Assembly (NCBI GenBank): GCA_022774505.1
Contig: JALFLW010000010.1
Span: forward strand, 1 to 64,000
DNA: 64,000 bases
Source: Lachnospiraceae bacterium
GTDB lineage: Bacteria; Bacillota; Clostridia; Lachnospirales; Lachnospiraceae
Reading direction: 5' to 3'
Positions within the stretch are counted from its first letter, which is position 1, and each line of letters opens with the position of its first letter. Shown here piece by piece: positions 18,936 through 29,679 of the stretch. The position numbers were made by a program, and so were the translations under genes. The notes under the pieces are model-generated. The model searched no databases, was not told the origin of the DNA, and saw nothing but the letters and a program-made list of their open reading frames with translations.

Positions 18936-21233
18936 ATGAGGGAGAAAATGGGCACAAAGATAAAAAAAGGACTGATCGCTGCCGGGATTTTCATACTGGG
19001 CATTGCAGGCTTTTGTAAACTTCAACAGCTGGGTGATACCACCTATGCAACAGCTGTGGGTACTGTTCGTACAGGAAAAACTCTGAATGTCCGCAAAGGA
19101 CCGGGAACGAAATATTCATGTCTGAAAAGCGGAAGTACAAAGGTGAGCCTCAAGAATAAAGAAGAGGTTACTATTTTGGCCAGAAACAGTAAATGGTATA
19201 AAATCCGGTTCAAGCGTAAAACCCAAAAGCTTATCGGATATGTTCCGATGAAAAATCTGTCAGTAATGAGTGGGGATATGAACTCAGAAGTGTCCGGCCG
19301 TGCATATCCGTCTGCTGTTCTGGTAAGAAGCAGGGCAGTCCGGAGTGGTGCTTTAATGCGGGTGGATGGTGCTGCGGTTCGTCTGTCCAAAAACAAAAAG
19401 GTGCGCATTTTGTCGGAGTCCGTTATATACGGAGTGAAATATTACAAGATTGCATTTTCCTATAGCGGAGAACAAAAAGAAGGATATGTTCTGGCTGATT
19501 CCATCAAGGCGGACTATAATTCAGCAATTCCGGGACTGATATCGACTTCAAGACAGGTGACATTGAAAAAGAAAGCAGGATCTACCCAGCCGGTTATTGT
19601 GAATGGATCGGCATTTTCCATGAAAAACGGGACAGAGGTCTTAATGCTTTCAGAAAAGATCATATCCGGTGTGAAATATATCTGCGTGGATGTTAATTAC
19701 AATAAAAAAACATATCGGGGTTATGTAACATCAAACCTTGTCCGTTTTCAGACGATCCGGGTAGAGCAGGTGGTAAACGGAGAGCAGGAAAATCTCTTCG
19801 TCGAAAAGACAACTCCTGCACCGACAGCTACAGTCGTTCCGGAGGAAAAAACAAAGTCCACGGATAAACCAACAAATGATACGGATAATGTATCATCCGG
19901 AACATCATCAGACACAGCGGTTGATACCTCGTCAATGACAGCCAAAGAGTTTAAGAAGGAAATGGTAAAGCAGGGATTCCCTAGCAGTTACATTGCTGTA
20001 CTTCAGACTCTGCATAAGAAATATCCTAAGTGGAGATTTAAGGCTTATCAGACGGGAATTGATTGGTCTACTGCTGTAGATAATGAGAATAAGGTTGGTT
20101 TAAATCTGCTTCCAAACAGTAAATCATCCGATTGGAAATCTCAGGCGGAGGGTGCTTACAATGCATCAACCGGTACATATATCCCATTTGACGGATCAAC
20201 CTGGGTAACTGCTTCGGAAAAGGCAGTAAAATATTATATGGATCCAAGAAACTTCCTGAATGAAACGAATATATTCCAGTTTGAAAGTCTGGAATATCAG
20301 AAGGGCGTACAAAACCAGAGTGGTGTGGAGAATGTCCTGAAAAATACAGCGATGTATAAAGCGACATATGAATACACCGGTGATTCCGGAAAGAGTACGA
20401 CGACTACATATTCCAAGACATTTATGGATGCAGCAGCATTATCGGGAGTCAGCCCGTATCATCTTGCTTCAAGAGTGAAGCAGGAGGTTGTAACCGGACC
20501 GACAACGATGAGTTCTTCTGTATCCGGCACGGTCAGGGGATTTGAAGGAATCTACAATTTCTACAATATAGGAGCTAATAACAGTACCAAGGCCGGGGGA
20601 GCTGTAGCTAACGGACTTTCCTGGGCAAACAAGGATACTACTTACATGAGGCCGTGGACGAATAAGTACAAGGCGATCGTCGGTGGTGCCCAGTATCTGG
20701 GAAGCAACTATATTAATCTGGGACAAAACACATTATATCTGCAGAAGTTTAATGTGACAGGTAAAAATACATATGATCATCAGTACATGTCTAATGTCGA
20801 GGCACCATGGAGCGAATCCATCAAGACTTCACAGGCGTATGGATCAGACAAAGCAAATATGAGCCTGGTGTTCTCAATACCGGTATATTCCGGCATGCCG
20901 GCAACAGCCTGTCCTGTTCCGTCAGGTGAACAAAAGTCAGTCAGTACAGTAAGTTCAAATAATTATCTGAAGACATTATCAGTTGAAGGATATTCCTTTA
21001 ATTCTCCCTTTAAAAAAGGAGATGATGGTCATATCACATATAATGTCAAAGTGAAAAAAAAGGAAAAGGCGATCCGTATCGATGCAAGTCCGGTCAGCAG
21101 TTCCGCAAAAGTGTCCGGCAATGGCAAAAAAAGCTTTACAAAAAAGAAAAAAACAAAAACCTATGTAGTAAAGGTGAAGGCACAAAGTGGTGCTGTCAGG
21201 AAATATAAAATAAAAGTAAAACGTCAAAAATAA
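18936..21233 (+). CDS. Secreted SH3-repeat beta-N-acetylglucosaminidase (autolysin)
   Basis: Signal/TM segment; SH3_3-like repeats (GKTLNVRKGPGTKYSCL...); glucosaminidase-like region FMDAAALSGVSPYHLASRVKQEVV...FEGIYNFYNIGA; basic cadherin-like C-terminus. Confidence 0.8.
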   Translation: MREKMGTKIKKGLIAAGIFILGIAGFCKLQQLGDTTYATAVGTVRTGKTLNVRKGPGTKYSCLKSGSTKVSLKNKEEVTILARNSKWYKIRFKRKTQKLIGYVPMKNLSVMSGDMNSEVSGRAYPSAVLVRSRAVRSGALMRVDGAAVRLSKNKKVRILSESVIYGVKYYKIAFSYSGEQKEGYVLADSIKADYNSAIPGLISTSRQVTLKKKAGSTQPVIVNGSAFSMKNGTEVLMLSEKIISGVKYICVDVNYNKKTYRGYVTSNLVRFQTIRVEQVVNGEQENLFVEKTTPAPTATVVPEEKTKSTDKPTNDTDNVSSGTSSDTAVDTSSMTAKEFKKEMVKQGFPSSYIAVLQTLHKKYPKWRFKAYQTGIDWSTAVDNENKVGLNLLPNSKSSDWKSQAEGAYNASTGTYIPFDGSTWVTASEKAVKYYMDPRNFLNETNIFQFESLEYQKGVQNQSGVENVLKNTAMYKATYEYTGDSGKSTTTTYSKTFMDAAALSGVSPYHLASRVKQEVVTGPTTMSSSVSGTVRGFEGIYNFYNIGANNSTKAGGAVANGLSWANKDTTYMRPWTNKYKAIVGGAQYLGSNYINLGQNTLYLQKFNVTGKNTYDHQYMSNVEAPWSESIKTSQAYGSDKANMSLVFSIPVYSGMPATACPVPSGEQKSVSTVSSNNYLKTLSVEGYSFNSPFKKGDDGHITYNVKVKKKEKAIRIDASPVSSSAKVSGNGKKSFTKKKKTKTYVVKVKAQSGAVRKYKIKVKRQK

Positions 21234-21330
21234 CAGTACCGGTTAAGCGGGAAAATATTTCCTGTTTCCGGTGCCGTATGGCAGTTCGATCGGTAAGGTA
21301 GAAAAGAAGGAAACGGTGGGGAGAGTGACA

Positions 21331-22293
21331 ATGAGTGACAGAATCCGTAAATGGTTAGTGTTGACAATGTTATTCCTTGCCGGGTGGCTTTGGAATGGTA
21401 ATTATGTTCAGGGAGCCATGGCACAGATATCTATACAGAAATCATCGGATGTGATCGTAAAGGGAGATATTTTCTACATTGTGGTTACAGTGGCTTCGGA
21501 TGAGGAAATGACCGGTTTTGAAGGATATTTTTCTTATGATCAGGATATTATGAAATATATTACCGGTGGCAGTGTGGCAAGCGGTAATGATAATGAGATC
21601 CATATCAAAGATCTTGACCGGGAGCAGGGTACAAAGAAAATAAAATATTCCCTGCAGTTTCGGGCAAGAAAAAAAGGTGAAAGTAATGTGGGTCTGAAGA
21701 GAGGATATCATATTTCCACAGATGATGAGGACACGAAATTTTCTGTGGGGACTGCATCCGTAAATGTGCAGGTCATTTCCCAAAAAGAGTATGAGAAAAC
21801 AATGCCGCAACAGACAGGAGAGACTGAAAATGCACAGGATATTTCAGAAATTCCGGAGGAAGCTTCTCCTGAGGCTGCGTCAGATGTGCCGGAGAAAACA
21901 GATATTTTTGCCGCGTCAGCTGTACCACAGACAACCTGCCCCACAGAAGATGTGCAGAAACCGAAAAATATAGTATCAGAAACGAAAGAACCTGATGTTT
22001 CTGATACTGTACAGGAACAACCGGAAAAAAAGGGGCTGACCAGGGGAACCTGTCTTGTGATCATATGTCTGGCACTGATCGGGCTGGGAATGGTATTGAT
22101 ACTGCTGGCAGGTGTTTTACGGTCGAAAGAGGAGTACATGGAAATAGAGGATTTTTCTGAGAGTGAGGAAGATCAGGATACCGGTGAGATTGATAACGGA
22201 AAGAAAGTGGCAGATCAGGAGATACAGATACAGGATCTGCAAGAAATAGAAAAGCGGCTGGAGGAAAAACGCCGCTGGCTGAGAAAAGAGTAG
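21331..22293 (+). CDS. Surface protein with cohesin-like N-terminal domain and C-terminal TM anchor
   Basis: Signal peptide; VIVKGDIFYIVVTVASDEEMTGFEGYFSYDQDIMKY...ESNVGLKRGYHIST (cohesin-like pattern); TM GTCLVIICLALIGLGMVLILLAGVL; acidic C-tail. Confidence 0.55.
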   Translation: MSDRIRKWLVLTMLFLAGWLWNGNYVQGAMAQISIQKSSDVIVKGDIFYIVVTVASDEEMTGFEGYFSYDQDIMKYITGGSVASGNDNEIHIKDLDREQGTKKIKYSLQFRARKKGESNVGLKRGYHISTDDEDTKFSVGTASVNVQVISQKEYEKTMPQQTGETENAQDISEIPEEASPEAASDVPEKTDIFAASAVPQTTCPTEDVQKPKNIVSETKEPDVSDTVQEQPEKKGLTRGTCLVIICLALIGLGMVLILLAGVLRSKEEYMEIEDFSESEEDQDTGEIDNGKKVADQEIQIQDLQEIEKRLEEKRRWLRKE

Positions 22294-22308
22294 CAGGAGG
22301 AAGAGACG

Positions 22309-24753
22309 ATGCAAGACCGTTTTACAAAAAAAGCAAGGAAAGTGCTGAAGGATGCAGAAAAAGCAGCGAGAGAGTTAGGACATAATTATGTCGGGACAGA
22401 ACATCTTCTGGTTGCATTGATCCGCAATTCCGGTGTGGCAGCGGAGGTGCTTCGGGCAAATGGTGTGGAAGAACAGAAAATACTCGATTTGATCGATGAA
22501 ACTATAGCAGCACCGGAAAGCAACGTATTGGTGGCTGATGAGGGACATTTTACCCCTCGGACACAAAAGATCCTTGATGCGGCACAGGCAGAAGCTGAAA
22601 AGATGGGAATATCTGAGGCAGGTACCGAGCATTTGCTGATAGCGATGCTGAAGGAGACCGACTGCATTGCTGTCAGACTGCTGAATACAAAGGGGATTAA
22701 TGTACAGAAGCTGTATGTCGATGCATTGACAGCATCCGGGCAGGATATGAATACGGCCAAAAATGAATATATGAAACAGAAAAGCCGTAAGAATAAATCA
22801 ACAACACCTATTTTGGATCAATACAGCAGGGATCTGACAGCACTGGCAAGAGAGGGCAAGCTGGATCCGGTTATCGGAAGAGAGCGGGAGATTGAGAGGA
22901 TCGTGCAGATCCTCAGCCGTCGTACCAAAAATAACCCGTGTCTGATAGGAGAGCCGGGAGTCGGCAAGACAGCAGTTGTTGAAGGGCTTGCTGAAAAGAT
23001 CATTCAGGAGGATGTACCGGAACTGCTTTATAATAAGCGTGTGCTGACTCTGGATCTGTCAGGGATGGTGGCCGGTTCCAAATACCGCGGTGAATTTGAA
23101 GAGCGGATCAAGCGTTCCTTAAAAGAGGTAATGCAGAGCGGAAACATTTTATTATTTATAGATGAGATCCATACGATCATAGGTGCCGGAGGTGCAGAAG
23201 GGGCTATTGATGCAGCCAATATATTAAAACCTTCTCTTGCACGAGGAGAGATCCAGCTTATCGGTGCCACAACAAGAGAAGAATACCGCAAATATATCGA
23301 AAAGGATGCTGCGCTGGAACGTCGTTTCCAGTCGGTTGTAGTGGAAGAACCGACGGAGGAGGAAGCGATTGCGATCCTCCGGGGGCTGGCCCCGAGATAT
23401 GAGGAGCATCATCATGTGAAACTGACAGAAGGAGCCATTACGGGAGCCGTAAGGCTGGCTTCCCGTTATGTAAATGACCGTTTCCTTCCGGATAAAGCGA
23501 TTGATGCAGTGGATGAAGCATGTGCAAGGGCAGGGCTGAAGCGGTATATGATATCCCCTGAACTGCGTGGTCTGGAAGAAGAACAGGTACAGCTTGAAAA
23601 GGAAAAAGAGCAGGCAATTCGTGAAAAGGAATATGCTCAGGCCGGTGAGATTAAACGCAGGCAGGAAAAGCTGGACAAAAAAATCGCAAAGATCCGTGAA
23701 AATCGGGAAAAAACGAAAGAACAAAACGATCTGCAGGTTACAGAAAATGAAATTGCAGCAGTTATCGCAGATTGGACTAAAATTCCTGTACAGCAGCTTC
23801 AGGAGGAAGAGATGGAGAGGCTGAGACATTTGGAGGATATCCTTCATGAGAGAGTCGTGGGGCAGGAGGAGGCCGTATCGGCCGTATCAAAGGCTGTAAG
23901 GAGAGGCCGGGTTGGATTAAAAGACCCAAGACGCCCGATTGGTTCATTTTTGTTTTTGGGACCGACAGGAGTTGGAAAGACAGAGCTGTCCAAGGCACTG
24001 GCAGAGGCAGTATTTGGCAAGGAAAATGATATTATCCGTGTAGACATGTCAGAATATATGGAGAAGCACAGTGTATCCAAAATGATTGGTTCACCGCCGG
24101 GATATGTAGGCTATGAGGACGGAGGACAGTTAAGCGAAAAGGTACGCCGCCATCCATATTCTGTTGTATTGTTTGACGAGATAGAAAAAGCACATAGCGA
24201 TGTATTTAATATCCTTCTGCAGATTCTGGAGGATGGCCATGTGACAGACGCACAGGGACGTAAGGTCAGTTTCAAAAATACGATCATTATCATGACATCA
24301 AATGCAGGTGCACAGAGGATCATAGAGCCGAGACATCTTGGATTTGGTATGCAGGAAAATGCCGAGGCGGATTATCATAAGATGAAGGATAGTGTCATGG
24401 AGGAGGTCAAAAAGATCTTCAAACCGGAATTTATCAATCGTATTGATGAGATCCTTGTATTCCATACACTGACACAGGAAAATATCCGTCAGATCGTCAG
24501 GATCATGTTGGATACTTTGAACAAACGCACGACAGCACAGATGAATCTTTCTCTGGAGGTGACAGATGAGGCGGTAGCACATCTGGCCAAAAGTGGTTTT
24601 GACAAGAGCTACGGAGCACGTCCGGTGCGCAGAGCGATCCAGACACAGTTAGAGGATGAGCTGGCAGATGCGTTGCTAAATGGCAGGATAGAGGCCGGAG
24701 ACAGAGTGAAGGTTGACTGCGAGCAGGAAAAGATTGTATTTACCAAACTTTAA
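22309..24753 (+). CDS. clpC: ATP-dependent Clp protease ATP-binding subunit ClpC
   Basis: Clp_N repeats, two AAA+ domains ([31 protein letters not shown]), UVR-like middle domain. Confidence 0.93.
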   Translation: MQDRFTKKARKVLKDAEKAARELGHNYVGTEHLLVALIRNSGVAAEVLRANGVEEQKILDLIDETIAAPESNVLVADEGHFTPRTQKILDAAQAEAEKMGISEAGTEHLLIAMLKETDCIAVRLLNTKGINVQKLYVDALTASGQDMNTAKNEYMKQKSRKNKSTTPILDQYSRDLTALAREGKLDPVIGREREIERIVQILSRRTKNNPCLIGEPGVGKTAVVEGLAEKIIQEDVPELLYNKRVLTLDLSGMVAGSKYRGEFEERIKRSLKEVMQSGNILLFIDEIHTIIGAGGAEGAIDAANILKPSLARGEIQLIGATTREEYRKYIEKDAALERRFQSVVVEEPTEEEAIAILRGLAPRYEEHHHVKLTEGAITGAVRLASRYVNDRFLPDKAIDAVDEACARAGLKRYMISPELRGLEEEQVQLEKEKEQAIREKEYAQAGEIKRRQEKLDKKIAKIRENREKTKEQNDLQVTENEIAAVIADWTKIPVQQLQEEEMERLRHLEDILHERVVGQEEAVSAVSKAVRRGRVGLKDPRRPIGSFLFLGPTGVGKTELSKALAEAVFGKENDIIRVDMSEYMEKHSVSKMIGSPPGYVGYEDGGQLSEKVRRHPYSVVLFDEIEKAHSDVFNILLQILEDGHVTDAQGRKVSFKNTIIIMTSNAGAQRIIEPRHLGFGMQENAEADYHKMKDSVMEEVKKIFKPEFINRIDEILVFHTLTQENIRQIVRIMLDTLNKRTTAQMNLSLEVTDEAVAHLAKSGFDKSYGARPVRRAIQTQLEDELADALLNGRIEAGDRVKVDCEQEKIVFTKL

Positions 24754-24835
24754 TAATAGAAAAAGTAGAAAAAAAAACTGGTTTATGGTATGCTAATCAT
24801 ACGATAAAAGCATAAAATACGGGAGGATAATAAAA

Positions 24836-25249
24836 ATGGCAGTGATTAAAGAATTGATCCGCAAGGAGGCAGACGGAACGCTCAGCTTTGGTAATTTCGA
24901 CTTTGATACCAAGCAGAAAAAATCTGACTTTGAGTATGAGGGAGATCTGTATAAGATAAAGACCTTCAAAGAGATTACGAAACTGGAAAAGAATGGAATG
25001 TTTGTTTACGAATCTGTGCCGGGAACTGTTGTAACCAACATGAAGAGCACAGAAACAGAGGTAGAATTCAAGGTAGAAGGATGGGAGGATTCTTCAATCA
25101 CATTGGAACTGGAGCCGGAGACAGAATACAAGGTGCTGGTAGACGGTATTGATGTAGGCAGGATGAAAACAAATCTGGGTGGCAAGCTGAATGTCAGTGT
25201 GGAGCTTAATCAGGGACAGATATCTCAGATTAAGGTGAAGAAATTATAA
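24836..25249 (+). CDS. Conserved small protein of unknown function (clpC-radA interval)
   Basis: Complete 137-aa ORF with RBS (gggagg) between clpC and radA. Confidence 0.7.
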   Translation: MAVIKELIRKEADGTLSFGNFDFDTKQKKSDFEYEGDLYKIKTFKEITKLEKNGMFVYESVPGTVVTNMKSTETEVEFKVEGWEDSSITLELEPETEYKVLVDGIDVGRMKTNLGGKLNVSVELNQGQISQIKVKKL

Positions 25250-25252
25250 TAT

Positions 25253-26626
25253 ATGGCAAAAGCAAAGAGTAAGACGACATTCTTCTGTAAAGAATGTGGA
25301 TATGAATCATCAAAATGGCAGGGACAGTGTCCGGGCTGCAAGGCATGGGATAGCTTTGTGGAAGAACCGGTGGTACGGACATCTGCCGGTAAGGCAGTTT
25401 CCAGAAAGCAGATCAGAGAGCCGGCGAGATTGTCGGAAGTACAATTTTCTGAAGAGACCAGAATTGTCAGTGGTATAGAGGAATTGGACAGGGTACTGGG
25501 CGGTGGCATCGTCGTAGGCTCTCTTGTATTGGTTGGAGGAGATCCGGGAATCGGTAAATCCACACTTTTGCTGCAGATGTGTCAAAGGCTGGTACAGCAG
25601 GAGAGAAAGGTACTCTATGTATCCGGGGAAGAGTCTGAAAAACAGATCAAAATGAGAGCAGAGCGTCTGGGCGTTTTTCAGTCAGACATGCTGGTTATGA
25701 GTGAGACAGATCTGGATATTGTGGCCGAAACGATCAACAGAACTGTACCGGATGTGGTTATTATTGATTCTATACAGACGATGTACCGGGAGGAGATAGG
25801 TTCCGCTCCGGGCAGTGTGGGGCAGGTGAGAGAGACTACCGGTACGCTGCTTCGTCTCGCTAAGGGAATGTCTATATCGATCTTCATTGTGGGCCATGTG
25901 ACAAAGGAAGGTGTTGTTGCGGGGCCGAGGGTGCTGGAGCATATGGTGGATACCGTCCTGTATTTTGAGGGAGACGGAGGAGTCTCTTATCGTTTTCTGC
26001 GGGGGGTAAAGAACCGCTTTGGCTCGACAAATGAAGTGGGTGTATTTGAGATGCGGGGATCCGGTCTGGCAGAGGTATCTAACCCATCAGAGTTTATGCT
26101 TCAGGGCAAACCGGAAGATGCACCGGGTTCTGTCGTTGCATGCTCTCTGGAGGGGACGAGGCCTATCCTTGTGGAGGTGCAGGGGCTTGTCTGTCAGACA
26201 AATTTTAATTATCCGAAAAGGACAGCGGCCGGGATTGACTTTAACAGAGTAAATCTGCTGCTGGCAGTTTTGGAGAAGCGTCTGGGTGTACGGATGAGTG
26301 ATATGGATGCTTATATTAATGTCGCAGGAGGGATGCGTCTTAATGAGCCTGCAGTGGATATGGGGATCATACTGGCGATCCTGTCAAGCTACCGCAATCA
26401 GGTGATTGATGGAAAGACAATCTGCTTTGGCGAGGTAGGTCTGGTGGGTGAAGTACGTGCAGTCAGCATGGCGGAGGCAAGGGTGCAGGAAGCTGCAAAG
26501 CTTGGCTTTGAGAGATGTATCCTGCCGGAGGTGAACAGATCCCAGCTGGATCTGCAGCAAATGGATCTGAAAGGATTACAGCTGGTTGGTATATCTAATG
26601 TATATGAACTGCTGGAAATTTTATAG
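25253..26626 (+). CDS. radA: DNA repair protein RadA/Sms
   Basis: FFCKECGYESSKWQGQCPGCKAWDSF zinc finger, GGDPGIGKSTLLLQ Walker A, KNRFGSTNEVGVFEM (KNRFG motif). Confidence 0.97.
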   Translation: MAKAKSKTTFFCKECGYESSKWQGQCPGCKAWDSFVEEPVVRTSAGKAVSRKQIREPARLSEVQFSEETRIVSGIEELDRVLGGGIVVGSLVLVGGDPGIGKSTLLLQMCQRLVQQERKVLYVSGEESEKQIKMRAERLGVFQSDMLVMSETDLDIVAETINRTVPDVVIIDSIQTMYREEIGSAPGSVGQVRETTGTLLRLAKGMSISIFIVGHVTKEGVVAGPRVLEHMVDTVLYFEGDGGVSYRFLRGVKNRFGSTNEVGVFEMRGSGLAEVSNPSEFMLQGKPEDAPGSVVACSLEGTRPILVEVQGLVCQTNFNYPKRTAAGIDFNRVNLLLAVLEKRLGVRMSDMDAYINVAGGMRLNEPAVDMGIILAILSSYRNQVIDGKTICFGEVGLVGEVRAVSMAEARVQEAAKLGFERCILPEVNRSQLDLQQMDLKGLQLVGISNVYELLEIL

Positions 26627-26644
26627 AAATAGTATAATATATCT

Positions 26645-26675
26645 GGGACAAAACATTTTGTTTTGCCCCTTTTTT
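26645..26675 (+). terminator. Terminator-like hairpin after radA
   Basis: GGGACAAAAC-ATTT-TGTTTTGCCCC followed by TTTTTT. Confidence 0.65.
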
Positions 26676-26683
26676 GAAAATCT

Positions 26684-27061
26684 GTGAGGAGAGATATGAA
26701 AATTATGGAATGGAAGGGAACAGAAAATACAACACGGGGCGTCGTAGAACGCATGGAAACATCAATGAATTCTATGGAGCAGATGTCCTTTGATGCGATC
26801 AATATAACGGACTCTCTGGTGACGCTCACCAGCAAAGCGAGAGAATATGCACAGATGATGAAAAACGGTGATGAAGAAGAGAGAGAAACCTCGTTTGAAG
26901 AGATTGAAAAAATATTAGATCTGGTATTGGAAAATGCGTTTCGAGTCAACAATGTTTCGCATGAACTCGAGCATGAGGTGGTTTATCAGAGAGATACCAC
27001 GGACAATATCAGACAGATCATAGACTTTTTGTATGGAATGACAGAGAGCCGGATCATATAG
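26684..27061 (+). CDS. Hypothetical protein
   Basis: 125-aa ORF downstream of radA, charged/helical composition; RBS gaggaga. Confidence 0.6.
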   Translation: MRRDMKIMEWKGTENTTRGVVERMETSMNSMEQMSFDAINITDSLVTLTSKAREYAQMMKNGDEEERETSFEEIEKILDLVLENAFRVNNVSHELEHEVVYQRDTTDNIRQIIDFLYGMTESRII

Positions 27062-27172
27062 CATAAGAGGAAAAGTCATGCAAAAAATGCTTTTGGACGG
27101 ATGATAAGGGAGGCGGATGGAATATTTCGGTCGGTGAGGAGATTTAAACAGCAGCTCACACAGGAAGAGTGT

Positions 27173-28315
27173 TTAAGATCTTCTCGGTGGCTTTGGTCCC
27201 ATATATTGATAGAAATATGTTTTCATCATGCCATTATAGATCTTACGGTTTTTGTCGGCTTTGCGTCCGAGATATCGTTCCGCCTGATCAAAAGCAGTGA
27301 TCAGGTAGAATGACCAGCTGTCCAGATGAGAAAATGCATCGCCAATCTCCCGATAAAGGGCAGGCATGTCTTCCTCCTCCTCGAGACGTTTCCCGTAAGG
27401 AGGGTTGGTGATGATAAAGCCGTATTTTTTACGATGGCTCAGACGGGATACCGGTCTTTGCTGAAAATGGATCAGATGATCTACTTCTGCTAAGCGGGCA
27501 TTCTCCATGGCTGCCTTGATAGCACCGGGATCAATATCATATCCCTGGATATCCATTTCGATATCGCGGATGATCAAGTCTTCTGCCTCATTGGCAGCAT
27601 CATACCAGGCTTTTTTGGGAATGAGATGTTTCCAGTCCTCCGCAGAGAAAGAACGGTTCATACCCGGGGCAATATTGGCTCCGATCATGGCTGCTTCAAT
27701 AGGAAATGTACCACTTCCACAGAAGGGATCCACCAAAATACGGTCCCGTTTCCAAGGAGTCAGCATGATCAGGGCAGCAGCAAGCGTCTCGGTGATCGGA
27801 GCTTTTACAGTGGTCTGGCGGTATCCGCGTTTGTGCAGGGAATCTCCGGATGTATCAAGTCCGACAGTTACAATGTCTTTCATGATCGTGACACGGAGAG
27901 GAAAGTGGGCCCCATCCTCTGGAAACCAGTTTAGATTATATTTCTTTTTTAGGCGGTCAACCATTGCTTTTTTCATGATAGACTGTATATCCGATGGGCT
28001 GAAAAGCTTACTTTTGATAGAGGTTGCCTTTGCAACCCAGAATTTTCCGTTTTCCGGGATAAACTGTTCCCAGGGCAGAGCCTTGGTCCCCTCAAATAAT
28101 TCATCAAATGTTGTCGCTTTAAAGCTTCCGATCTTGATCAGGATGCGTTCTGTTGTACGCAGAAAAATATTAGCGCGCACGATGGCATTCTCATCTCCGG
28201 CAAAGGTGACCTTACCGTCTTCGACTTTAATAATGTCATATCCCAGTTTTTGTATTTCACGTTTTAGTACTGCTTCCAGTCCGAAGTGACATGGAGCGAT
28301 CAATTCATAATCAGC
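27173..28315 (-). CDS. THUMP-domain class I SAM-dependent RNA methyltransferase (RlmL/YpsC-like)
   Basis: ELIAPCHFGLEAVLKREIQKLGY, VDPFCGSGTFPIEAAMIGANIAPG, IITNPPYGKRL. Confidence 0.9.
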   Translation of the reverse strand, partial: ADYELIAPCHFGLEAVLKREIQKLGYDIIKVEDGKVTFAGDENAIVRANIFLRTTERILIKIGSFKATTFDELFEGTKALPWEQFIPENGKFWVAKATSIKSKLFSPSDIQSIMKKAMVDRLKKKYNLNWFPEDGAHFPLRVTIMKDIVTVGLDTSGDSLHKRGYRQTTVKAPITETLAAALIMLTPWKRDRILVDPFCGSGTFPIEAAMIGANIAPGMNRSFSAEDWKHLIPKKAWYDAANEAEDLIIRDIEMDIQGYDIDPGAIKAAMENARLAEVDHLIHFQQRPVSRLSHRKKYGFIITNPPYGKRLEEEEDMPALYREIGDAFSHLDSWSFYLITAFDQAERYLGRKADKNRKIYNGMMKTYFYQYMGPKPPRRS

Positions 28316-28459
28316 CATATTATTCCTCGTTTCCATACTTTTAATTATCGGTTCGTTTTTGGCAGATATAGGTCATCCGCTTGTCGGAGTTATCTTATCA
28401 TATATTGATGATTCATACAATAAATAAGAAAAATGTCACAGATATGTATTCTTTGGGGA

Positions 28460-29512
28460 CTATGCCTTAATAGCCCAGCGCATTTTGGTGGAACGGGCCC
28501 GGGGGTTTTGGGCACATTCCTGAGCCGAAGGGCGTACAACATCTTTGGAATATTCCCTGTAGATACCTGCTTTGAAGCCTGCCTTGAGAGCTTTTTTGAC
28601 CAGTTTATCTTCGCCGGAGTGAAAAGTGAGAATAGCCGCTCTTCCACCGGGTTTGAGGACATTGGGCAGTTTTTCCATAAATTCATAGAGGACCTCGAAT
28701 TCATTATTTACATCAATACGAAGTGCCTGAAAGACACGCTGGCATGTCTTTTTGACCGTCTCTTTCCGCTCCGTTTCGGGAAGGAAAGACAGCGTGGCTT
28801 CGATAATCTGGCGCAGCTTCGTCGTGGTATCTATATGATTTCCTTTACGGATCTCATCGACGATGGCTTTGGCGATTTCGTCACTGTACGGCTCATCGGA
28901 ATTTTCATAAAACATGCCGGCCAGTTCATCGCGGCTGATGGATTCCAGACGCTTTGCGGCACTGATCCCTTTTTCCTGATTAAGGCGAAGATCCAGGGGA
29001 CCATCAATTTTAAAGGAAAAACCACGTTTGGGATTATCGATCTGCATGGAGGATACCCCCAGATCTGCCAGAAGGAAATCGAAGCCTCCGGCTTCGCTGG
29101 CGATTTCATCAACCGTACAAAAATTTTGGAGTCTTATTGTCAGGATATCTTCCGTAAACCCCAGATCTTTCAGACGCTCTCTTGTTTTAGAAGATTCCTC
29201 GGGGTCTACATCCGTGGCATATATATGGCCCTGACCGTGGAGCTTTTCCAGCATTGCCCGTGTATGGCCTCCATAGCCCAATGTAGCATCAAAACCGGTC
29301 TGTCCGGGCTGTATCTGCAGAAAATCAAGGATTTCCGGCACCATAATAGAGATATGCATTCCGGCAGGAGTATTTCCCTTGCGGATCACATGTTCTATGG
29401 TATCCTGATACTTCTTGGGATTTAATTCTTTATATTTTTCTTCAAAGCGTTTTGGGTATTTGCCCTTATAATGAACACGGCGTTTATGAGGTGCCGGTTG
29501 AGTATTGTCCAT
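28460..29512 (-). CDS. rsmH: RsmH-family 16S rRNA (cytosine1402-N4)-methyltransferase, variant with N-terminal extension
   Basis: FDATLGYGGHTRAML, LLADLGVSSMQIDNPKRGFSFKIDGPLDLRL, AILTFHSGEDKLVKKALK; ~55-residue basic extension before the core. Confidence 0.88.
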   Translation of the reverse strand: MDNTQPAPHKRRVHYKGKYPKRFEEKYKELNPKKYQDTIEHVIRKGNTPAGMHISIMVPEILDFLQIQPGQTGFDATLGYGGHTRAMLEKLHGQGHIYATDVDPEESSKTRERLKDLGFTEDILTIRLQNFCTVDEIASEAGGFDFLLADLGVSSMQIDNPKRGFSFKIDGPLDLRLNQEKGISAAKRLESISRDELAGMFYENSDEPYSDEIAKAIVDEIRKGNHIDTTTKLRQIIEATLSFLPETERKETVKKTCQRVFQALRIDVNNEFEVLYEFMEKLPNVLKPGGRAAILTFHSGEDKLVKKALKAGFKAGIYREYSKDVVRPSAQECAQNPRARSTKMRWAIKA

Positions 29513-29679
29513 AATATTTTACATTCCTTTCCCGGTCCGCAGGCTATAGACCACAGACATCAATTTATCATTTCAAAAATTTGTTTATACGGGAGCCATC
29601 GTATTTAAAAGCCTCCTTTAATATGGGGGTAGGATAACATGGTGGACAGGAGATTGTCAAATAAACGGGGATGCAAATT

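Noticed and set aside
23224-23847. 207-aa minus-strand ORF inside clpC
   Set aside because: F/L/C-rich antisense artefact of clpC codon usage.
27507-28289. 260-aa + strand ORF opposite the THUMP methyltransferase
   Set aside because: Antisense of a recognised gene; no family motif.
28433-29425. 330-aa + strand ORF fully antisense to rsmH
   Set aside because: Long but mirrors rsmH coding strand; no RBS or recognisable domain.
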